Assembly (NCBI RefSeq): GCF_018336155.1
Contig: NZ_JAGYHF010000010.1
Location: 1-64,000, forward strand
Source of the DNA: Pseudomonas rustica
GTDB lineage: Bacteria > Pseudomonadota > Gammaproteobacteria > Pseudomonadales > Pseudomonadaceae
Direction of reading: 5' to 3'
DNA length: 64,000 nt
Each line of letters begins with the position of its first letter. Within the stretch, counting starts at the first letter, position 1. The notes under the pieces were generated by a model that was not told where the DNA came from, did not search any database, and saw only the letters and a list, made by a program, of their open reading frames with translations. Made by a program: the position numbers and the translations under genes. Below are positions 57,554 through 64,000 of the stretch, one piece after another.

Positions 57554-58276
57554 TCAGCAATTCTCGAGCGTGGCAGTGGCCAAACCGGGAAAGTCTGTAA
57601 TCAGGCTGTCAACGCCGAAGTCGGCGAGTCTGCGCATCAGCGCAGGCTCGTTGACGGTCCACACCGACACATGCAGCCCCTGACGCTGCGCCTTCTGCAG
57701 GCGTTCCGGCGTACACAGCGTCCAGTTCAGCGCAAGAATCTCGCAGCCGTAACTAGCCGCGACCTTCAACGGGTCGAGCCAGGCGTATTCGGCGACCAGT
57801 CCGCGTGACACATCCGGCACCAGATCCAGCGCCGCTTTCAGCACTTCCCGCGAACTCGAGGTGATCGTCACCTTGTCGAGCAGGCCATGTCGCTGAGCCA
57901 TTTCACGAATCGCCAGCACCGTGGTTGCGGCGCGCGTGCGTGAAGCGCTTTTCACCTCGAGCTGCCAGTGCTCGAAATCGCATTGCTCGAACAATTCTTC
58001 CAGCGTCGGAATCGGGCATGGCTTGATCCAGCCCGGGCCACCCTTGCGCGCGTCGTAAGTCACCAGTTCGGCGGCGGTGTGCTCGACGACTTTGCCGCGC
58101 CGATCCGTGGTGCGCTTGAGGGTCGGGTCGTGGATGACCATCAACTCGCCGTCCTTGGACAGGTGCAGATCGAGTTCGCAACGGCGCACGCCGTGCTTGA
58201 GACATTCCTGAAAGCTGCTCAGGGTGTTTTCCGGTGCTTCGCCCTTGGCGCCGCGGTGGCCGTAGATGAGGGTCAC
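57554..58276 (-). CDS. glpQ: Glycerophosphodiester phosphodiesterase, cytoplasmic type
   Basis: This 240-residue TIM-barrel enzyme hydrolyses glycerophosphodiesters to glycerol 3-phosphate and alcohol. It begins with YGHRGAKGEAPENTL, which holds the catalytic His and Arg, followed by the metal-binding ELDLHLSKDGELMVIHDP with the second His. It lacks a signal peptide, so it is the cytoplasmic (UgpQ-like) form. The start is GTG at 58276, with AAGGAAG upstream. It lies 14 bp after the PilZ gene on the same strand and probably shares its transcript. Confidence 0.92.
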   Translation of the reverse strand: MTLIYGHRGAKGEAPENTLSSFQECLKHGVRRCELDLHLSKDGELMVIHDPTLKRTTDRRGKVVEHTAAELVTYDARKGGPGWIKPCPIPTLEELFEQCDFEHWQLEVKSASRTRAATTVLAIREMAQRHGLLDKVTITSSSREVLKAALDLVPDVSRGLVAEYAWLDPLKVAASYGCEILALNWTLCTPERLQKAQRQGLHVSVWTVNEPALMRRLADFGVDSLITDFPGLATATLENC

Positions 58277-58290
58277 GGTTCTTCCTTAAA

Positions 58291-58872
58291 TTAAATGCCT
58301 GATTCGTTCTGTTCGCGGGCCAGACGTCGTTCCTGGGCCTGCTTCTGCAAGATATAGCGGGCGAGCAATTGGCGCTGGGCATCGGTCAAGTGTTCGAACT
58401 CGGTGCCGACGTCGAATCCGTTGCCCTTGGGGTCGCAATGGGTGACGCGGGCGCGCAGCAGCAGCCCCAGCGCTTGCGGCATCAGCACCAGTTTCACCGA
58501 CACGTGGGCACCAGCGGCGATTGGTGTCGGGTGCTGAAAGTCGATCCCGCCTTCGGAAATGATCACCGGTTGCGGCTCGCCGATCTGGCCGAGCACGGTC
58601 AGGGCGACCACCTGGCTGAGCAGGTCGATGCGTTTGTTCTGGGATTTCAGGAACGCGGCGATGGCGCGGTCGCGCTCGCTGATCTGGCGCAACAAGTGCT
58701 GCGACTCGAATTCGCTCAGGTGCAGTTCGCTGAGCAGGTTGAACAGCGGGGAAGCATCCTGCAACACTTCCTGGCCTGCGGCTTCGGGAGCGGACAGGGG
58801 CCGAATTTCCAGTGCGATCGTGTCCTCGATACGGTAGTATTCGCGGCGATCTTCTTCATCTAATGTCGACAT
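58291..58872 (-). CDS. PilZ-domain protein
   Basis: The 193-residue product begins with DRREYYRIEDTI, a PilZ-type basic switch region placed at the very N-terminus. It then has a helical insert (about residues 40-95) and a beta-rich second half with VIISEGGIDFQHP in place of the usual (D/N)xSxxG. The second motif is thus only partly conserved, so c-di-GMP binding is uncertain. The C-terminus is a charged helix. It matches the hypothetical PilZ-type gene between glpQ and lolC in P. aeruginosa, as I remember it, and leads glpQ. Confidence 0.8.
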   Translation of the reverse strand: MSTLDEEDRREYYRIEDTIALEIRPLSAPEAAGQEVLQDASPLFNLLSELHLSEFESQHLLRQISERDRAIAAFLKSQNKRIDLLSQVVALTVLGQIGEPQPVIISEGGIDFQHPTPIAAGAHVSVKLVLMPQALGLLLRARVTHCDPKGNGFDVGTEFEHLTDAQRQLLARYILQKQAQERRLAREQNESGI

Positions 58873-58966
58873 GGCGAACCCATGGTAGCGGCGGTGGGCT
58901 GAGTGTAAAGCTGGTTATCGACCCCCGCCACAAGGACGTTCCTTTTCCCTCCGAACAAGCCCCGAC

Positions 58967-60217
58967 ATGTTCAGACCTCTCTTCGTATTTATCGGCACGC
59001 GTTATACCCGTGCAAAGCGTCGCAATCATTTTGTGTCATTCATTTCCCTGACTTCGATGATCGGGCTCGCCCTTGGCGTGGTCGTGATGATCGTCGTGCT
59101 GTCGGTGATGAATGGCTTCGATCATGAGATGCGCACACGCGTGCTGGGCATGGTGCCCCACGCGACCATTGAATCCACTGAGCCGATCAACGACTGGCAA
59201 AGCCTGGCCACCAAGGTCAAGCAGAACCCGCAGGTGACGGCGGTTGCGCCGTTCACCCAGATGCAGGGCCTGCTGACCAACAACGGTCAGGTCTCCAAGG
59301 TGTTGCTCAATGCCATTGACCCTGCGCTCGAACGCAAAGTGTCGATCATCGACAACTTCATGAAGCAGGGCAAACTCGACGATTTGACGCCGGGCAGCTT
59401 CGGCATCGTCATCGGCGACAAGGCCGCGACCAAGCTGGGCGTCGGCATCGGTGACAAGGTCACCTTCGTCGCGCCGGAGGTCAGCGTGACCCCGGCCGGG
59501 ATGTTCCCGCGCATGAAGCGCTTCACCGTGGTCGGCATTTTCCATGTCGGCGCCGGCGAGCTCGACGGCTATCTGGGCGTCACCAACCTGCAGGATCTGG
59601 CGAAGATGCACCGCTGGAAGCCTGATCAGGTGCAGGGCATCCGCCTGAAGTTCGACGATCTGTTCCAGGCACCGCGTGTGGCGTGGAACATCGCCCAGCA
59701 ACTTGGCGAAGACCATTACTACGCTCGCGACTGGACGCGCACCCACGGCAATCTGTATCAGGCGATCCGCATGGAAAAAGCCATGATCGGCCTGCTGTTG
59801 CTGCTGATCGTCGCCGTTGCCGCGTTCAACATCATTTCCACGCTGGTGATGGTGGTCAACGACAAGAAGGGCGACATCGCCATTCTGCGCACCTTGGGCG
59901 CAACGCCGGGCACGATCATGCGCACGTTCATGGTGCAAGGCACGGTGATCGGTGTAGTCGGCACGGCGATTGGCGCGGTGGTCGGGATTTTCGCGGCGCT
60001 CAATGTCAGCGCGGCGATTTCGGCACTGGAAGGGCTGATCGGCCACAAATTCCTTAATGCTGACGTGTATTTCATTGATTATCTTCCGTCGCAGGTGCAG
60101 AGCCAGGACGTGGTCATGGTCTGCGCGGCGGCGTTGGTTCTGAGTTTCCTCGCCACCCTGTATCCAGCCTGGCGTGCCGCGCGCACCCAGCCGGCGGAGG
60201 CGCTACGTTATGAGTGA
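58967..60217 (+). CDS. lolC: Lipoprotein-releasing system permease LolC
   Basis: This 416-residue inner-membrane subunit works with LolD and LolE to release outer-membrane lipoproteins to LolA. It has one N-terminal helix ([20 protein letters not shown]), a large periplasmic domain, and three C-terminal helices with the LolD-contacting cytoplasmic motif [17 protein letters not shown]. Its stop overlaps the lolD start. LolE at 60972 is a paralogue with the same layout. Confidence 0.94.
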   Translation: MFRPLFVFIGTRYTRAKRRNHFVSFISLTSMIGLALGVVVMIVVLSVMNGFDHEMRTRVLGMVPHATIESTEPINDWQSLATKVKQNPQVTAVAPFTQMQGLLTNNGQVSKVLLNAIDPALERKVSIIDNFMKQGKLDDLTPGSFGIVIGDKAATKLGVGIGDKVTFVAPEVSVTPAGMFPRMKRFTVVGIFHVGAGELDGYLGVTNLQDLAKMHRWKPDQVQGIRLKFDDLFQAPRVAWNIAQQLGEDHYYARDWTRTHGNLYQAIRMEKAMIGLLLLLIVAVAAFNIISTLVMVVNDKKGDIAILRTLGATPGTIMRTFMVQGTVIGVVGTAIGAVVGIFAALNVSAAISALEGLIGHKFLNADVYFIDYLPSQVQSQDVVMVCAAALVLSFLATLYPAWRAARTQPAEALRYE

Positions 60218-60908
60218 GTCGGGCATGAGTGAACAAGCAATCTTGAGCTGCCGCAACCTGGGCAAATCCTACGAGGAAGGCCCGGAGTCGGTAGAAGTGC
60301 TGGCCGGTCTGCAACTGGAGTTGCACCCGGGCGAGCGTGTGGCGATTGTCGGCACCTCGGGTTCGGGCAAAAGTACTTTGCTCAACCTGCTCGGTGGACT
60401 GGATACGCCGACCAAGGGCAGCGTCTGGCTCGACGGTGAAGAATTGTCGGCACTGAGCGAGAAGAAGCGTGGCCTGCTGCGTAACCGCGCGCTCGGTTTC
60501 GTTTACCAGTTCCACCATTTGCTGCCGGAATTCACCGCGCTGGAAAACGTCTGCATGCCGCTGCTGATCGGCAAGACGCCGATCCCGGAAGCGCGTCAGC
60601 GTGCGACCGCTTTGCTGGAGCGCGTCGGCCTCGGCCATCGCCTTGAGCACAAACCCTCGGAACTGTCCGGTGGTGAGCGTCAGCGTGTCGCCATCGCTCG
60701 CGCTCTGGTGAACAAGCCAGGCCTGGTGATGCTCGACGAGCCGACCGGCAACCTCGACTCCCACACCGGGCAGGGCATTCAGGATTTGATGCTGGAACTC
60801 AGCACCTCGATGCGCACCGCGTTCCTGGTGGTGACTCACGACATGAACCTGGCCCGCCAGATGGATCGCGTACTGCACCTGCAAGAAGGTCGCCTCACGC
60901 CTATCTGA
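60210..60908 (+). CDS. lolD: Lipoprotein-releasing system ATP-binding protein LolD
   Basis: This 232-residue ABC ATPase powers LolCE. Walker [11 protein letters not shown]-loop, signature LSGGERQRV, Walker [13 protein letters not shown] and the switch His in VVTHDMNLA are all intact. The ATG at 60210 overlaps the lolC stop; a second ATG at 60225 is an alternative. A terminator-like hairpin lies between it and lolE. Confidence 0.95.
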   Translation: MSESGMSEQAILSCRNLGKSYEEGPESVEVLAGLQLELHPGERVAIVGTSGSGKSTLLNLLGGLDTPTKGSVWLDGEELSALSEKKRGLLRNRALGFVYQFHHLLPEFTALENVCMPLLIGKTPIPEARQRATALLERVGLGHRLEHKPSELSGGERQRVAIARALVNKPGLVMLDEPTGNLDSHTGQGIQDLMLELSTSMRTAFLVVTHDMNLARQMDRVLHLQEGRLTPI

Positions 60909-60917
60909 TTGGTTGAA

Positions 60918-60954
60918 ACCCGACACCTGAAAAGGCGTCGGGTCTTTTATTTTT
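60918..60954 (+). terminator. Hairpin terminator between lolD and lolE
   Basis: ACCCGAC (60918-60924) pairs with GTCGGGT (60937-60943), followed by a T-rich tail (TCTTTTATTTTT). It begins 10 bp after the lolD stop. Confidence 0.75.
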
Positions 60955-60971
60955 ATACGGTGCCCCAGCGA

Positions 60972-62216
60972 ATGTTCAGACCGTTATCGATCTTTATCGG
61001 CACGCGCTATACCCGCGCCAAGCGCCGCAATCGCTTTGTTTCGTTCATTTCGATGACCTCGATGATCGGCCTCGCCCTCGGCGTGCTCGCAATGATCGTG
61101 GTGTTGTCGGTGATGAACGGCTTCCAGCGCGAAATGAGCTCGCGCATCCTTGGCATGGTGCCGCACGCGACCATCGTTGGCGTCAAGCCGATTGATGACT
61201 GGCAGCCAGTGGCCGCCGCCGCGATGAAAAATCCCGAAGTGACTGCCGCTGTGCCGTTCACCGAAATGGAAGGCATGCTCTCCTATAAAGGCATGATGCA
61301 GCCGATCCAGATCAGCGGCGTCGATCCTGCGCAGGAAGGCAAGGTCTCGATCGTTGCCCAGCACATCGTGCAGGGCCGTCTCGATGCGTTGAAACCGGGC
61401 GAGTTCGGCGTGGTGATCGGTGAAATCACTGCGCGACGTTTCCGTCTCAACGTCGGCGACAAAATTACCCTGATCGTCCCGGAAGTCAGCACCGCGCCGG
61501 GTGGCATCACCCCGCGCATGCAACGGCTGAACGTGGTCGGCGTGTTCAAGGTTGGCGCTGAACTGGACGGCTCGATGGGCCTGATCCATGTCGCCGATGC
61601 TGCGACCATGCAGCACTGGGAACCGAATCAGGTACAGAGCGTGCGTCTGGCAGTCAAAGACCTGTACGCGGCGCCGAAAGTCTCCGCAGACATCGCCGCC
61701 AGTCTGGGCGCCGAGTTCAAGGCTGATGACTGGACGCACACTCAGGGCAGCCTGTTCAGTGCGATGAAAATGGAAAAAACCATGATTGGCCTGTTGCTGC
61801 TGATGATCGTCGCGGTGGCGGCGTTCAATATCATCGCGACGCTGATCATGGTGGTGAACGACAAGGGCGCGGACATCGCGATCCTGCGTACCATCGGCGC
61901 GACGCCCCGGCAGATCATGGCGATTTTCATGGTGCAGGGCACGGTGATCGGCATTGTCGGTACGATCATTGGCGGCGTGTTGGGCGTGATTGCGGCGTTG
62001 AATGTCAGTCAGATCGTCGGCTGGATCGAGCGAGTCAGTGGGCAGCACATCTTTAGCTCTGACGTGTACTTCGTCAGCAATCTGCCGTCGGAATTGCAGG
62101 GTGGGGACGTGCTGTTGATCTGCTCGGCGGGTTTCATTCTGAGCTTTCTGGCGACGGTGTATCCGGCGTGGCGAGCGGCGAAGATCGAGCCGGCTCATGC
62201 CCTGAGATATTCGTAA
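60972..62216 (+). CDS. lolE: Lipoprotein-releasing system permease LolE
   Basis: This 414-residue permease is paralogous to LolC: it shares [13 protein letters not shown] at the N-terminus, a periplasmic domain, and three C-terminal helices with DKGADIAILRTIGATPRQ. LolE is the subunit that receives the lipoprotein. The start at 60972 matches LolC (MFRPLSIFIG against [10 protein letters not shown]); the open frame upstream crosses the hairpin. It is separated from lolD by 63 bp with a terminator, so it may have lowered or separate expression. Confidence 0.93.
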   Translation: MFRPLSIFIGTRYTRAKRRNRFVSFISMTSMIGLALGVLAMIVVLSVMNGFQREMSSRILGMVPHATIVGVKPIDDWQPVAAAAMKNPEVTAAVPFTEMEGMLSYKGMMQPIQISGVDPAQEGKVSIVAQHIVQGRLDALKPGEFGVVIGEITARRFRLNVGDKITLIVPEVSTAPGGITPRMQRLNVVGVFKVGAELDGSMGLIHVADAATMQHWEPNQVQSVRLAVKDLYAAPKVSADIAASLGAEFKADDWTHTQGSLFSAMKMEKTMIGLLLLMIVAVAAFNIIATLIMVVNDKGADIAILRTIGATPRQIMAIFMVQGTVIGIVGTIIGGVLGVIAALNVSQIVGWIERVSGQHIFSSDVYFVSNLPSELQGGDVLLICSAGFILSFLATVYPAWRAAKIEPAHALRYS

Positions 62217-62227
62217 GCGATCCCAAG

Positions 62228-62335
62228 CTCGTTCCCACGCTCTGCGTGGGAACGCCTCAACGGACGCTCCGCGTTCGGCTCTGGAAGGGACGCGGAGCGT
62301 CCCCGGGCGGCATTCCCACGCAGAGCGTGGGAACG
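62228..62335. repeat. Nested palindromic REP cluster, GTTCCCACGC family
   Basis: Two GTTCCCACGC-x3-GCGTGGGAAC hairpins (62231-62253 and 62312-62334) flank a third inverted pair (GGACGCTCCGCG near 62262 and its complement near 62290). All three lie between lolE and the convergent kinase gene. Confidence 0.9.
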
Positions 62336-62336
62336 A

Positions 62337-63683
62337 TCAGCTTCGAGGCAACTCAATCACAAACCGCGTCCATCCCGCCTCTGATTCGCAACGAATCTGC
62401 CCCCCATGCGCGCGAACGATCGACTGAGTAATCGCCAACCCCAACCCCGCGTGCTCACTGCTGCCTTCCTGCCGCGCCGGATCGGCCCGATAAAATCGGT
62501 CAAACAGCCGTGGCAACAACTCCGCAGAAATCCCATCCCCAGTGTTTTCAACCGAAACCCGCACAGCACCCGGTAATTCAGCGATCCGCAAACTCACTGA
62601 GCCCGCCGCCGGGGTAAACCGCAACGCGTTATCCAGCAAATTCGACAAGGCCCGCCGCAACATATTGCGATCCCCTTCGATCTGCGCGTTACCCTCACGG
62701 CTCAGCGTGACGCCGGCGTCCTCCGCCAGCGGCGCAAAAAACTCCAGCAACACATCGGTCTCATCCGCCAATTCCAGCGGCTCACGCTTGGGCATCAGCA
62801 AACCGTGGTCAGCCTTGGCCAGGTACAACATGTCGTTGACCAGTTGCGCCATCCATTGCAGTTCTTCGAGGTTGCTGTGCAGCGCTTCGCGGTAGTCCTC
62901 GATCGGCCGAGGGCGGGTGAGGGTGACTTGGGTGTGAGTGAGCAGGTTCGACAGCGGCGTGCGCAGCTCATGGGCGATGTCAGCCGAGAACGCCGAGAGT
63001 CGCTGAAACGAATCGTCGAGACGGCCGAGCATGGCGTTGAAGCTGTGGGCCATTTCCGCAAGCTCTGGCGGCATTTGCGCTTCCGGCAGTCGGGCATTCA
63101 GCGATTGTGCAGAAATCCCACGCGCCACCGCGCTCATGCGCCGCAATGGATGCAATCCGCTACGCGCTGCCCACGCGCCGAGCAACGCCGTGGCCAGTGC
63201 CGAGAGGCCGACGGTCAGCCAGATCAAATGCTGCATGCGTTGCAGGAAATGTTGGTGATGGGTGATGTCGAGCAACAGGCTCAAGTGCGGCGAATCGGCT
63301 TTGTCCGGGTAGAGCGGGGCATTGAGCACGCGGTAATCGGTGCCGTCAGTGCTGATCGTCGACAGCCCGTTTTGCGACGGCAAATCCTTGGGGATCTGCG
63401 TCGAACTGTCGTACCAGCGTTGGCCGTCAGCACCGGTGATGCGCAGCGACAAATCGGCCTGACGGCTGAGCTCATCCGCCAGTCGCGCTTCACGCTGAGC
63501 CGGCTGAACGTCCTGCAGCGCGCGGCGCAGGCCAATCAGTTTGCCATCCAGTTGTTGCTGGTCGAGCTCAATGAAATGCGCCTCGCTGGCGCGGTTGAAC
63601 AGCACCCCGGCGAACAGCGAGACCACCGCGGTGCAAGCGGCGAACAACAATGCCAGGCGCGAACTCAGGGACAAACGGCGCAT
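62337..63683 (-). CDS. Two-component sensor histidine kinase, CopS/CusS heavy-metal type
   Basis: The 448-residue product has an N-terminal helix (LALLFAACTAVVSLFAGVLF), a periplasmic sensor region of about 130 residues, a second helix near residue 155-175, a HAMP linker, and a kinase core with phospho-accepting His in DIAHELRTPLSN. The ATP-binding boxes are SNLLDNALRFT, GDGIS and GLGLAI. The order and length fit the heavy-metal sensor kinases that control copper or silver/zinc efflux. The ATG overlaps the stop of the regulator gene (ATGA), so the two are coupled. Target genes are not in the window. Confidence 0.88.
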   Translation of the reverse strand: MRRLSLSSRLALLFAACTAVVSLFAGVLFNRASEAHFIELDQQQLDGKLIGLRRALQDVQPAQREARLADELSRQADLSLRITGADGQRWYDSSTQIPKDLPSQNGLSTISTDGTDYRVLNAPLYPDKADSPHLSLLLDITHHQHFLQRMQHLIWLTVGLSALATALLGAWAARSGLHPLRRMSAVARGISAQSLNARLPEAQMPPELAEMAHSFNAMLGRLDDSFQRLSAFSADIAHELRTPLSNLLTHTQVTLTRPRPIEDYREALHSNLEELQWMAQLVNDMLYLAKADHGLLMPKREPLELADETDVLLEFFAPLAEDAGVTLSREGNAQIEGDRNMLRRALSNLLDNALRFTPAAGSVSLRIAELPGAVRVSVENTGDGISAELLPRLFDRFYRADPARQEGSSEHAGLGLAITQSIVRAHGGQIRCESEAGWTRFVIELPRS

Positions 63684-64000
63684 CAGACGCTGCGCTCTTC
63701 AAGCACGTAACCCATGCCGCGCACGGTGTGGATCAGTTTCTTGGGGAATTCGTCGTCGATTTTCAGACGCAAACGGCGGATCGCCACTTCGATGACATTG
63801 GTGTCGCTGTCGAAATTCATGTCCCAGACCTGTGAGGCGATCAGTGATTTCGGCAGCACTTCGCCTTGGCGACGCAGAAGCATTTCCAGCAGGGCGAACT
63901 CTTTGGCGGTCAGGTCGATGCGCTGGCCGCTGCGTTCTACACGACGGCGGATCAGATCCAGACGCAAGTCGGCGAGTTGCAGACTGGTTTCCTGTGGCGT
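63683..64000 (-). CDS. Response regulator, OmpR/CopR type (3' part; gene continues past the window)
   Basis: Only the last 106 codons are present. They hold the C-terminal winged-helix DNA-binding domain with [38 protein letters not shown] and [11 protein letters not shown], typical of CopR/CusR/IrlR regulators. The receiver domain with the phosphorylated Asp lies beyond 64000. The stop overlaps the start of the sensor kinase gene. Confidence 0.88.
   Translation of the reverse strand, partial: TPQETSLQLADLRLDLIRRRVERSGQRIDLTAKEFALLEMLLRRQGEVLPKSLIASQVWDMNFDSDTNVIEVAIRRLRLKIDDEFPKKLIHTVRGMGYVLEERSV

Overview
The window looks like a chromosomal segment of a Pseudomonas of the P. fluorescens group. 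The GC content is high, proteins match Pseudomonas families closely, and 13 REP/REPIN-type palindromes sit between genes. From about 24 kb to 62 kb the order slt, uup, usp, fadBA, topA, sulA, lexA, psrA, nagZ, mtnP, csiV, mfd, gapB, apbE, sthA, glpQ, pilZ, lolCDE follows the P. aeruginosa PAO1 PA3020 to PA2986 interval, as I remember it. No phage, plasmid, IS, CRISPR or tRNA gene was seen.

0-11 kb is the accessory part. A PBP2 gene (mrdA type) stands outside a rod operon. Two paralogous catabolic modules follow side by side. Each has a LysR regulator divergent from an MHS-family transporter, followed by a different enzyme pair: class II aldolase plus 2-hydroxyacid dehydrogenase in module 1, and M20-type amidase plus acetylpolyamine deacetylase-like enzyme in module 2. 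Both transporter promoters carry the same 15-bp block and the same -35/-10 layout.

11-24 kb holds small envelope proteins (LprI-like, a lipoprotein), a START/AHSA1 protein coupled to an APH(6)-like kinase, a strong candidate Rsm-sequestering small RNA, acnA, rlmM, tusA, a MATE exporter, pdxB, an ABC exporter and a collapsed Fic gene whose catalytic core is deleted.

24-41 kb is housekeeping: slt, uup, a universal stress protein, fadBA, topA, the SOS pair lexA-sulA under two LexA boxes, psrA with two fused operators over its own promoter, and the nagZ-mtnP operon. 41-51 kb contains a convergent pair of paralogous SWIM/SNF2 helicases. Each is the last gene of an older operon (nagZ-mtnP on one side, mfd-csiV on the other), and a REPIN lies between them.

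51-64 kb holds a long-form GAPDH, a citrate/tricarballylate-type transporter, apbE without any nqr genes, sthA, glpQ-pilZ, the lolCDE lipoprotein export system with a hairpin terminator before lolE, and a CopRS/CusRS-like two-component system that runs off the right edge.
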